Shown here: one piece after another, positions 20,449 to 29,622 of the stretch | Layout of the letters: the number at the start of each line of letters is the position of its first letter | How positions within the stretch are numbered: position 1 is the stretch's first letter | Source of the DNA: Stentor coeruleus | Taxonomy: Eukaryota; Ciliophora; Heterotrichea; Heterotrichida; Stentoridae | Direction: 5' to 3' | DNA: 64,000 bases | NCBI GenBank assembly: GCA_001970955.1 | Contig: MPUH01000059.1 | Location: forward strand, 62,001-126,000 | Notes under the pieces: generated by a model | The model's database searches: none | What the model was told of the DNA's origin: nothing | Seen by the model: the letters and a program-made list of their open reading frames with translations, nothing else | Program-made: the position numbers and the translations under genes

Positions 20449-21144
20449 TCAAACATTATATTGTGCTTCACTTTTCGCTGCTTCTGATAACTCATTAAGT
20501 TTTTTGAGTTTATCTGCATAAGATTTTGTATATTCATTAATAGAAACAGGGAGCATTTTTGGTTCGATATCATTTTTTTCATCCCCTTCAAAAACTTTAG
20601 TATATCTATTTTTCTTTTTTTTTGTACTGGAGAAATTATGACATTGGCTTAAGTTTAATATTGGTGTTGGGGAATACAACTTTATTTTAGCTCTTTGGGA
20701 TATTTCTATGTAATAAGGTTTATATATAATCCCTGGGCTACCTTTTCGATAATCTTTAAGATCTCGAGGGAAAGGATTTGGGGTTATTGAGCATGATGAT
20801 TTTTCTGTAGTTTTTATTGAATTGCTATTTGGAGTTATTTCATGATTAAGTGGCATAGCTGTATGTTGGGTTATTAATTTACGTTTTGTAGTGCTTTGTG
20901 GACGGGATTCTGGGTAATTTAAATACTCAGATAGGAATGATGGTAAACCTTTTATGTATCGGTCTTTTTGGGATTTTGGACGTGGAGGTACTGATGGAGG
21001 TCTGAAAGAACTATAGAGCTTTGGGATTTTTGTTGGTATCATTAGCAAATGCTTTAAAGGGACCATTTTTGATGTGTGCTGGGTGTCAGATGGTCTTTTC
21101 AGAAGTTTCGAAGGTGTTACAAGGGCTTGGCTGGTTTTCGACAT
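20449..21144 (-). CDS. Hypothetical basic, proline-rich protein
   Basis: A 231-residue protein that I do not recognise. It is rich in Pro, Ser, Lys and Arg through most of its length (for example SSFRPPSVPPRPKSQKDRY), so largely disordered. A C-terminal helix (YADKLKKLNELSEAAKSEA) is the only structured-looking part. No membrane segment, signal peptide or intron. The composition resembles ciliate cytoskeletal or basal-body linker proteins, but that is only an impression. Confidence 0.65.
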   Translation of the reverse strand: MSKTSQALVTPSKLLKRPSDTQHTSKMVPLKHLLMIPTKIPKLYSSFRPPSVPPRPKSQKDRYIKGLPSFLSEYLNYPESRPQSTTKRKLITQHTAMPLNHEITPNSNSIKTTEKSSCSITPNPFPRDLKDYRKGSPGIIYKPYYIEISQRAKIKLYSPTPILNLSQCHNFSSTKKKKNRYTKVFEGDEKNDIEPKMLPVSINEYTKSYADKLKKLNELSEAAKSEAQYNV

Positions 21145-21421
21145 ACTTGGCCAAGTAATGATTTGATTATATTATGGGTCTCATAACGGTCTAATTAGAT
21201 TCTAAATTGCATATATCACTATATTTACATAACTATTTCAAATACCTACAAATTATAATCAGCAAAATCTCACTAAGCCTGATTTCTTTACAAATCTATC
21301 TTTACAATAGTTAACATCAGGAATTTTTTATTTGTAATAAAATGATTAAAAAACATTAAAAACTCTAAAAAACAACACAAATCAATACTTCAATCCATTA
21401 CTTTATAACCCTTCATAGATA

Positions 21422-21925
21422 TTATCTAATTTTCTTATGTCCTAACCTAAGGAATAAGCATTTTGCATCAAGTTCCTTAAGACCTAATTCATTATAAGCA
21501 TATCCTCTAGATAAAGACCTTTCACAATATTCATCATATTCATTAAGCACTCTAGCAATAATATCATTTGTACTTGTCCCATCTAAATGATCAAGTGTTT
21601 GGAACTTGGCTTGAATTTCTCTATGTCTATCATCGAAATTTTCACTCATAACTACATCAATGTTATGTTTTTGAAGGAATTCTTGGGATAATACAAAAGG
21701 ACAAGGGTATATTATTTCATCAACAAATCTTGTGTGCTTAAGATTTTCACTTCTTTCATATCCAGTCATCACTGTTAAGATTTTATTTTCCTGGGTAGTT
21801 TCATCATCATATACTCCAACTATTACATAGTTGGATGGATCAGATTTAAGCTTTTCTAATACTCTCATATGGCAAAGACTGAAAAGGTCAAAAACCCCTG
21901 CAACTAAGACTCTTTTTTGTTCCAT
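21422..21925 (-). CDS. CTP:phosphocholine cytidylyltransferase-like, HxGH degenerate
   Basis: A 167-residue single nucleotidyltransferase domain. It follows choline-phosphate cytidylyltransferase closely: RVLVAGVFDLF, then HMRVLEKLK, VIVGVYDDETT, YERSENLKHTRFVDEII, LQKHNIDVVMSE and the CTP-binding signature GTSTNDIIARVL (116-126; family GISTSDII). The catalytic HxGH motif is S-L-C-H (16-19), so the first His and the Gly are lost while the last His stays. The membrane-binding amphipathic helix and tail of the usual 330-370-residue enzyme are absent. Either it is a pseudoenzyme, perhaps pairing with an active subunit, or it has an altered reaction. Its 5' end faces the pseudoprotease gene across only 75 bp. 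Confidence 0.8.
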   Translation of the reverse strand: MEQKRVLVAGVFDLFSLCHMRVLEKLKSDPSNYVIVGVYDDETTQENKILTVMTGYERSENLKHTRFVDEIIYPCPFVLSQEFLQKHNIDVVMSENFDDRHREIQAKFQTLDHLDGTSTNDIIARVLNEYDEYCERSLSRGYAYNELGLKELDAKCLFLRLGHKKIR

Positions 21926-22000
21926 TATAACTAGAAATCTGACGTAGAATAGAAAATGGTGAGATAAAATTATAAGAATTGATTAAGAAAAGATATTATT

Positions 22001-23110
22001 ATGTCTAAAGAGTGTATCCCACTAATGCCTTTATACAATACAATGACTGAAATATTATTTGCCGATAGCAATGGAGATTTCCCTCAAGCAAAGAAATTTA
22101 ACCAGACAAAAAAACTAGGTGGCTTTGCAATAGGCGCGTTTAGAGAACCCTCCACAGATTACAGGGGGACAGGATTTGTTTTTATGCTTTGCTCAGGAGT
22201 TTCTTCAGTGGTGGCTTTAATCCTTACTGCAGCTCGCGTTTTTGTTAAATCTTTCAGATATGAGTCTGTATCTTTAGACTTTGTGATAGGAGATGATACA
22301 TATGAAGCATTCCCATTAAAATCAAATCTTAATTGGTTAGATCCAACTTCCCGCTATTATGATCCTATCACAAACTGCCCAATATCTATACCAGAAGATT
22401 GGGTTGTATGTGAATTAAAACAAAAACCTGGAAATTCATATCATTCAAAACTGGTTTCTTTAAGTCTTAGCGATCCTACTCAACCTATATACCCAGGACT
22501 AAAAACCAGGTTAGTAGGATTTCCAAAAAATTTCAATATTGATAGCCTGCATTATGTATCGCCAGAAGCTGATGTATCACAGTATAATAAAGTGAAACAA
22601 TGCTTTTTAGGGGGAAATAAACTAATTGTTTCAAAGGGAGAAATTATGTCTTATCATGATATGATATGCACTACTTGTGTTAGTGCTAATGGGATGTCAG
22701 GAAGTCCTCTCTTGATAAAATTGAATGATTGTTATAAAGTAATAGGACTTTTACACGGTGGCCCAGCAACTCCTATTCATTATTATACTTCTCAGATCAT
22801 TTCAAATAAATTAAACCCTTCTAATACTGATTTTGATGGTTTAATAAATTATATTCAAATCAAAAGAGGTCAAGCAGTTACTAGGGAAGTTCAAAATAGT
22901 CTAGAATACGGTTTGCATTTTGTATTTTACATTCAACAAAATGTATATCAGAAAGGACTTACTAATAATTGTGCTAATATTTTATGTGATCTTTACTCAG
23001 AAGCAATAAATTATGAATTTGTTACAGGAAACCAACTAAAATATAATTTATGTGTGCCAATCATAAAATTATATAATGAAGCTTTATACATAGGAAGTAG
23101 ATATGTGTAA
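22001..23110 (+). CDS. V8/trypsin-like pseudoprotease
   Basis: A 369-residue protein with an S1-family fold of the V8 (glutamyl endopeptidase) type. The strand GTGFVF leads to LILTAARVF, where Arg79 replaces the catalytic His of TAAHxx. Asp133 in EDWVVCELK matches the catalytic Asp, and GMSGSPLL (231-238) carries the catalytic Ser233 with the V8-style GxSGSP. GLLHGG (249-254) is the following substrate-binding strand. With two of three triad residues kept and the base lost, proteolysis is not expected; a binding or regulatory role is inferred. There is no signal peptide or membrane segment. The C-terminal 110 residues are unassigned. A decayed relative lies at 4000-5360. Confidence 0.8.
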   Translation: MSKECIPLMPLYNTMTEILFADSNGDFPQAKKFNQTKKLGGFAIGAFREPSTDYRGTGFVFMLCSGVSSVVALILTAARVFVKSFRYESVSLDFVIGDDTYEAFPLKSNLNWLDPTSRYYDPITNCPISIPEDWVVCELKQKPGNSYHSKLVSLSLSDPTQPIYPGLKTRLVGFPKNFNIDSLHYVSPEADVSQYNKVKQCFLGGNKLIVSKGEIMSYHDMICTTCVSANGMSGSPLLIKLNDCYKVIGLLHGGPATPIHYYTSQIISNKLNPSNTDFDGLINYIQIKRGQAVTREVQNSLEYGLHFVFYIQQNVYQKGLTNNCANILCDLYSEAINYEFVTGNQLKYNLCVPIIKLYNEALYIGSRYV

Positions 23111-23960
23111 AATCTGTAATCAAAAGATTTGTAAATATATAGCAGTATTATATTTTATGTTAACTCTTATTGATATTTTAATTTTATGGTTTTTTTTAAG
23201 ATCGAGAATGTTGTTTTGTTAATGAAATTTGAATTAAAATATTTTCTTTAGTTTTTCTTCAAACATTTAATTCTAATAGTCACTTATTTTCCTATTAATG
23301 CTGATAAAAAAAAACACACACACTTTATATATTTTTTTAAATTAACTAAATCGATAACTTGTGAATTTATAACTCTATAGATTATATATATCTTCCAATA
23401 ATATCTTAAAATAAATCATTTTAGATTTATATTAAACTCAAAGAAAAATTTGATAGTTAATTTTACATATTTGTAGAAATCATCATCATTTCTCTTATAC
23501 AAAAATCTAGTCTTAACCCCCAAAATTCTCCTACATATATTCTAATACCTCAAAAAAATAAGAAACAGTTTTAATTTAGCTTCTTTTAAACTTCTAAACC
23601 TTATCTTCCTACAGATTATCATCTTCCTATAAAATACAATATTTATCATAATAAAAACATAATTTAACATCACCAAAATCCGCTTAAAAAAATACAAATT
23701 TCATATAAAACAACCCTCCTCAAAAATCTACAAAATCCCATAATCATCATCATAAAAAAAACTTAATTTTCCTCAACAATTTTTTTTTATATATCTTCCA
23801 ACCATCAGAAGCAACAAAATTCTCTATTTTTTCATAACACCAACTTATCCTTAAAAACCCAACAGTTGTTTTTCCTAATCTAAAAATCTTGCAATTCATT
23901 AGTTTCTATATAAGTTCAAACCTCATTTAAAATTCCAAATAAATTTCTAAATCTTTGAAA
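23111..23960. other. AT-rich noncoding stretch
   Basis: About 850 bp with runs of A, T and pyrimidines and no sustained frame. No RNA gene is seen. Confidence 0.55.
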
Positions 23961-24680
23961 ATGAGCACAGATCTAATAACATCCTCACTCCAACTAGACA
24001 ATCTAATTCAAGAAAAGCTGAAATCATTCTGGGTTAACAGAGACACCTCAGCCTGTCCAACAATCTTAGAACTCAAAACTCATATAAACAGTCTAAAATA
24101 CATAATTTACATATTAAACCAAGACCGTATAGTAACTTTTACTTAGAATCTTCGTCAAGAACTAATAAAAAAAGCTTCAATTGCCATGTCATTATCAATA
24201 CAACCTGAAAATCAAAGTAAAAAACCTACATCTTCTCTTTTAATACCAAGTAACTCAGATCAAATTCTTGAACAATATGAACTTTATGATATAAATAGTA
24301 GTTCTTCTGATATGTGCACTGTAGTCAATACTAGTGTTTTACATCATTCTGTTGAACCTACAGAAAGAGAGTTTTCTCCATTTGCAATATCTCCAATGTT
24401 AACACCTCGTCCTATAATAACTGAAAGTGTGATTCCTATGACTTTTTTAACTACTGAAGCTACGCATAATAGAAACAAATTTAGTTTGGATGTTAAGTCA
24501 GATGCTTTGAAAAGTGATGATTTTATTGTCAGTTCTAGTAATGGAAGTGAGATTGATTTGAGCTTTTCGATATTAAATTGTAGTAGTTATATACAGAGAC
24601 ACCCTGGAGATGAGGTTGTGTCACCTCCTTGTATGTTTTCTTCTCCACAAAGCAGACAAGATACAAGGTCACCGATGTAA
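23961..24680 (+). CDS. Hypothetical Ser/Thr-rich protein
   Basis: Two frames are joined by a 15-nt intron at 24132-24146 to give about 234 residues from the ATG at 23961. The N-terminal 65 residues are helical (LITSSLQLDNLIQEKLKSFW ... HINSLKYIIYILNQDRI). The rest is low-complexity, rich in Ser, Thr, Pro and Asn, with many SP/TP sites (for example FSPFAISPMLTPRPI) suggesting phosphorylation by proline-directed kinases. No recognised domain. The intron assignment is strong because it contains the only stop and its removal keeps a long open frame. Confidence 0.7.
24132..24146 (+). other. 15-nt intron in hypothetical gene
   Basis: The intron reads gtaacttttacttag. It includes an in-frame TAG; removal joins NQDRI to NLRQELIKK in frame. 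Confidence 0.9.
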
Positions 24681-25360
24681 AAAAAGCTTTTTAATTATAA
24701 GATATAGTTCGAAATGTGCTTAGGTTTATGTTATGTTTAATAAAATTATTTTATTTAATTAAAAGATTATTTCAATTAGTACCAGATGAATTTTATATGT
24801 TTATTTAGTATACTATTACTTTAAATATACAGACAAATCCTTGTTAGTTGACCAAAATCTTAAATTTAAGTATTGATTACTGAGAATATTTATATGGTTA
24901 CTTGAAAATATGCTTATCGATTTGTGTAAATTTATAAATAAAAACATTTATCTATGATTAAATAACCTAGTTTTACTTAGATTACTTTTCTTATTATTTA
25001 TACATTATTTTGACTTATAAAAATACATTCAAGAACTTAAGTTTGTTTTTAGAACGCGGCTTTTTTATTTTATTATGCATTCAACGTAGAATAATTTTTA
25101 TAATTATATTCATACAAGATATCGTTGAAAATCGATTCTTATTGGCTTTCATATTTTATCTTAGATATTATTTTTTTTTCAAAAAAGTTCGAAAAGTTCA
25201 TATGGCAAGGTCAATTTGCAGCAATTTTATGCTAAATCTCTTGTAAAACCTATTCTTAATACATTTTTCTTATACAAACAATTTGCAACAGTTATATTAA
25301 AGTTAATTTCTTATGATTTTACTCTATTAATACAACTTTATTATATTTATACTTTAATAA
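24681..25360. other. AT-rich noncoding stretch
   Basis: No gene is supported. A 78-residue frame at 25010-25246 is Phe/Ile/Tyr-rich, lacks an ATG near its start and looks like a chance product of base composition. Confidence 0.55.
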
Positions 25361-26036
25361 ATGCATAACCAGATGATAGCCCATAAGGACCGAAAAGCAA
25401 ATCGTCGCAAATTAAACCAAAAAATTCAAACTCTAGCTAAGAAATCAGTTGAATTGTCAACACAGCACCACTGCGAGATATTACTTATAATTTATTCAGA
25501 GCATAATAAGCACTGGATACAGTACTGCAGTTCTTCAGCAGAATCTCTATTTTTCGGGTACCAAACAGCTAAAGAACACTTAGAAAAGATCGAAAAATAC
25601 GATAATTCTAATTATCACAAACTTATCAACAATATTTCTTCGGCTGAAAACTCAATTTCCCCGAAACCAACAAAGCATATTAAAGCAAATGACAAGCCTG
25701 TCTGCTATTCTCAACCTATTAAAATTGCTGAGAAAAGCAGTGAATTCGCCAAGAGTTCAATGAGTACTTTAAGTACGGAATATACTATTGCAAAACCTCC
25801 TGATTTAAATCCGCCAAAAAGTGGGGATCCACCAAAAATAACACCTGAGCCCTTTTCATTTTCCTTAAACATAGAAAAACAAATACAAGAAAAAGACTCG
25901 TCTGAAGATTTTGATTTTGATCATTATTTTGTAAATGATAATAANTTCCTTAAACATAGAAAAACAAATACAAGAAAAAGACTCGTCTGAAGATTTTGAT
26001 TTTGATCATTATTTTGTAAATGATAATAACAGTTAG
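25361..26036 (+). CDS. Divergent MADS-box protein
   Basis: After setting aside one copy at the seam at 25945, the protein is about 196 residues. Residues about 10-65 follow the MADS DNA-binding domain: basic RKANRRKLNQKIQTLAKKSVELSTQ corresponds to the family's R..R..TF.KR..GL.KKA.ELS.L, and the next strand HCEILLIIYSEHNKHWIQY matches CDAEV.LIIFS..GK.YEY. The family's KRR at the start of the helix is reduced, so DNA contacts may differ. The rest is Ser/Pro-rich, ending in an acidic tail (SSEDFDFDHYF) typical of activation segments. Probably a nuclear transcription factor. No intron. The assignment rests on the pattern across about 55 residues. Confidence 0.65.
25861..26029. repeat. Assembly seam: 84-bp copy around N
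   Basis: Positions 25861-25944 and 25946-26029 appear identical, separated by N at 25945. The copy sits in the 3' end of the MADS-box gene and artificially breaks its frame. Confidence 0.88.
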
Positions 26037-26328
26037 CTAAATCACTCTGTTATATATATTATATGTTTTATAGAATATTTTTAGGTATAAAAAAGGATGA
26101 ATTTTTTAATAATTTTAAAAGTTTGTATAAGAAAGATAAAATTTCTATATGAGTATAAAGTAAACGGGAAAATACAGATGTTTAAAGGTTTTTTTATTTG
26201 ATATTATATGAGAATTTATATGTAAAGTTACATTTTTTTTAAGAGAAGATTATGGCTTTCAGGTTGGATTTGATTGGTTTTACTTTTAAAGTCGAAAAAA
26301 ATGTTAAGTTAATATGATTATTAACATA

Positions 26329-27141
26329 CTACTTAATTTTAGCATATTTCTTTTTAGGTGGGCGGTTGAATATTGGATTTGAATAAGAGTCTTCGTATGT
26401 GGATTTAAAATTACTTTTCCAATCACCTAATGAAAAGATGGGATCCAGACCTATCTCGTGAACTGGTTTCGAGCAATGGAAACTTTTGTAGTCAGATTTT
26501 TGAGAACTTTTACCCATAAAAGCTGAAGATGGGCTTATTAAACCACGACTACCTTGAGCTCTTTCTTTGAAGTGTTTGGCTTTTTCATTATTTTCTTGGG
26601 CGATTTGTGGGGAGTAGATATTGAAATCTTTTCTGTAACACGAATCATTCAAAAATTTTGAGTCAACTTTTCCATAAGGGTGTTCCATAACATATTGTTT
26701 TTCTAAAAAGCTTTCTTTCCAACAATTAAAACTGCTCGTATAGTTTGTTTTTGCTACAAACTTCAGTGGTTGATAATTAAACTTATCTAAATTGCAGCTT
26801 TCACTATGTAAAAATTCTTGTTTAATATAATCTTTTTTTGCAGTTGTCATCCCTTCAAGTGTATATTTAGCAGGTCTAAATTCAGGTATTGGATTTTGTT
26901 TTACAGGTGTTGAACTATGTTTTCTATAGTTTTGTTTATATAAAGAGCTAAAATGAGATCTAGTCGAATAGACTTGTTTTTTATAGTCCCCAGGACATTT
27001 ATGATTACCACAAGTGCATAGATGACAGTAACAGTCGCCTGTAAGATGCTCATTATCACAAATGGGTGGGTAAATGTCTTTATTTAACTCGCAACGCCTG
27101 TCTGAAGTCGCAGCAGAAGAGCTTCGAATGAGTTTTTTCAT
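26329..27141 (-). CDS. SAXO/FAM154-type microtubule-stabilising protein
   Basis: A 270-residue protein. Its N-terminus has the cysteine cluster CYCHLCTCGNHKC, matching the CxCxxCxCGxHxC signature of SAXO (FAM154, MAP6-related) proteins. It is followed by EGMTTAKKDY, the first of the family's TT..(K/R)(K/R)DY(F) Mn-type repeats. Weaker repeats follow (KTNYTSSFNCW, SCYRKDFN, KSNFKSTYEDSY). SAXO proteins bind and stabilise microtubules of axonemes, basal bodies and centrioles, some as microtubule inner proteins. Length fits a short family member. No introns. The start ATG lies inside the seam copy at 27135-27215, but the two copies agree there, so the start is not in doubt. Confidence 0.85.
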   Translation of the reverse strand: MKKLIRSSSAATSDRRCELNKDIYPPICDNEHLTGDCYCHLCTCGNHKCPGDYKKQVYSTRSHFSSLYKQNYRKHSSTPVKQNPIPEFRPAKYTLEGMTTAKKDYIKQEFLHSESCNLDKFNYQPLKFVAKTNYTSSFNCWKESFLEKQYVMEHPYGKVDSKFLNDSCYRKDFNIYSPQIAQENNEKAKHFKERAQGSRGLISPSSAFMGKSSQKSDYKSFHCSKPVHEIGLDPIFSLGDWKSNFKSTYEDSYSNPIFNRPPKKKYAKIK

Positions 27142-27215
27142 ATTTTATACTGAGAAATTCAAAGATAATCCTCANTTTTCATATTTTATACTGAGAAATT
27201 CAAAGATAATCCTCA
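27135..27215. repeat. Assembly seam: 40-bp copy around N
   Basis: Positions 27135-27174 are repeated at 27176-27215 with N at 27175. The copy includes the start region of the SAXO-type gene. Confidence 0.85.
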
Positions 27216-27458
27216 AATAAGCTCATTTACTTATAAAAAACCTTTTTTATTTACAAAAATACAAAAACTTGTTTTACTTATAAAATTCCTTTTATCTATA
27301 CCCAAAATCCTCAAAATCAAACTACCCATATAAAAAAAGTNAAATAAGCTCATTTACTTATAAAAAACCTTTTTTATTTACAAAAATACAAAAACTTGTT
27401 TTACTATATAAAATTCCTTTTATCTATACCCAAAATCAAACTACCCATATAAAAAAAG
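27215..27458. repeat. Assembly seam: non-identical ~120-bp copy around N
   Basis: Positions 27215-27339 (125 nt) recur at 27342-27458 (117 nt) around N at 27341. The second copy lacks a 9-nt unit present in the first and has one extra base, so these are two sequence versions, most likely alleles or haplotypes, placed side by side. The rest of the 350-bp spacer 27142-27491 holds no gene. Confidence 0.8.
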
Positions 27459-27491
27459 CATAAAATTTATATGAATTATAGTCTAATATTA

Positions 27492-29529
27492 TCATAATGT
27501 TAAAAGAGCATCATAAACATACTCATAAATCTGTTCATCAATATCCTCAATATCAAAATTTTCTATATTCTGATTATAATCCACTACAGTCTCTTCACTT
27601 TCAAGTTCTTTTCCATAAAATTCTTCAATCAAATCCCCAATCAAAGGGAAAGTTTTAGCTTTCGCCCAATACAAAGCTATAAGCGCAGGGTATTTTGCCT
27701 CAGCTTGATATATTCCTTTTTCTGCTTTATTTATAATATCTTCATATATCACAATTGCTGCGGTTAAATTCTTTTCTATACCAAGACCATATTCATGCAT
27801 ACGTGCTAATTCAAAATAGCTTTCTGGTAAGGCAATTGATTTTAAAAATAACTTTCTAGCTTCTTCAGTGTTTTTTTGTATAGTCTTAGATCCTTTTAAT
27901 AATATTTTCCCCAAACTATGCTTGGCCTGAAGTGATTTATAAGCCATTGAATAATATACCCCAGAACAGTATTCTTTTCCTTGTGCACAAATATATTTAT
28001 CTGGAATCAAATCATTTTCATACATATAAGCAAGACTTAAAATCGAAGCTTCAATACCTAAAGAAGCTCCAACAACACTATACCAAAATGCACCCTCGTA
28101 ATCTTGATATAAAAACATTAAATAAGCTTTTTCTGCATATGTACCAATCTCTCCTTTAAGAATAACTTTTTTTAATAATCCTAATGCATGATAACAATTT
28201 TTCTCTACACTAAGACCTTTTAAATACATAATTCCCATATAATACATTGCTTCTGGTACTCCAAACATTGATGCTTGTTGTAAATATGTATTAGCTTCAG
28301 TCCAGTCTTTTTCAAAAAAATAATATGATCCTAGAATCGACATGCTTTCTATACTCCCTTGATCTGCTGAGTTTTTTAACATTTTCAAACCGAGATTGAT
28401 ATCTTTTTCTATGTCTTCTCCTTTGAGATAAAGTTCTCCAAGGACCCCTTCACTAGTTATTGACCCTTTTTCTATTGCTATTTTTAGATGTTCGATTCCT
28501 TTTGTAATGTTTTTATTAACACCGATACCTCTTGAATACATAATTCCTAGTTTTTCATGAGCGAGAACATCTCCTGAAAAGGCTGCTTTTTTTAATAGAT
28601 CAAGTCCGGTGTTGATTTCAGGAGCTACTCCTAACCAAGGATCACCTTTTATATAATAAGATGCTAGGGCGCTCATTGAAGGAGGATGATCTTGGAGCTG
28701 TTTTCCGTAAAGTTTAAGAAGGTTTTTGTAGCTGTCACCATGGATTTCGAGAGTATCGTCTATAGCTCTTGGGTCATTACTAGATCTTTGGGTACGGAAA
28801 ATGTATTTTAATGCTTCAGTTGCAGGGATTATGGCTAGATAAGCTAGATCTTCACAGGAATGACCACATTTTGGAGGACTGTAAAAAGGATAATTAACAA
28901 AAGAGGTATACTGTTTTCTAAGAAACTCTGGAATATAAGATAGATGTTTACATCTTTCATGATGAAAAATAGAAGACATTATANAACTCTGGAATATAAG
29001 ATAGATGTTTACATCTTTCATGATGAAAAATAGAAGACATTATACCAAAACCAGACATTTGCGTTAAGGTTTTTTCCTCCAATGACTGAAAAGTGCTGAT
29101 AGGGTGGTCAGACAAGGGAAGATACTTATCAAAAGTGTCAATAATCAAAGATTGTTGAAGAATCAATGAAGCAAAGTAACTCGAGTCTTTGGATTTATGT
29201 AAAGATTTTTTAAAATAGTACATGGCAAGGTCGATATTCCTGACAAACTTGCCGTTTTCAACGAAATCAGCTGAAAAACTAGGGCTTTCTGGCGATACTG
29301 GGTATCCTAGAAGCCAAAATTCCCCTAGTTTCCCCATAGCGTCGCTGTTCCCTGATTTTGCCGATGCTTCCAGAAGATCTTTTATATAAGTCAAGTTCGA
29401 AGCATAAGGAGAATAGTCTTCTATTAGCCTAAGAGCTTCTAGATAACTGTCAGAATCAAGAGATATGCTTGAATACGATAAGACACAACTAGTCAAAAAG
29501 AGTAAAATTAACACTGATATACGCGTCAT
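27492..29529 (-). CDS. SEL1L/HRD3-like Sel1-repeat ER protein
   Basis: After removing the 60-bp seam copy at 28984 the protein is about 658 residues. It starts with a clear signal peptide (MTRISVLILLFLTSCVLS) and then shows a long series of Sel1-like repeats (A..LG..Y..G.GV.KN...A...L.KA...G), for example KLGIMYSRGIGVNKNITKGIEHLKIA, MYYMGIMYLKGLSVEKNCYHAL and the final ELARMHEYGLGIEKNLTAAI. This is the architecture of SEL1L/Hrd3, the lumenal adaptor that brings misfolded glycoproteins to the HRD1 ubiquitin ligase. No clear transmembrane helix appears near the C-terminus, which ends acidic, so it may be lumenal. Its 5' end is 93 bp from the divergent cyclase gene. Other secreted Sel1 proteins are possible. 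Confidence 0.75.
28924..29044. repeat. Assembly seam: 60-bp copy around N
   Basis: Positions 28924-28983 and 28985-29044 are the same, split by N at 28984. The seam lies in the SEL1L-like gene and makes it look like two overlapping frames. Confidence 0.88.
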
Positions 29530-29622
29530 TTTTATATTAATTTCATATTTACTATCTGTTTACAAATACCAAAAGTAGCCAAATCCACATGTTAGAATCA
29601 TATATAAATAATTCTGATTATA

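Noticed and set aside
25010-25246. 78-residue plus-strand frame
   Set aside because: Phe/Ile/Tyr-rich, no ATG at its start, and no similarity to neighbouring genes.
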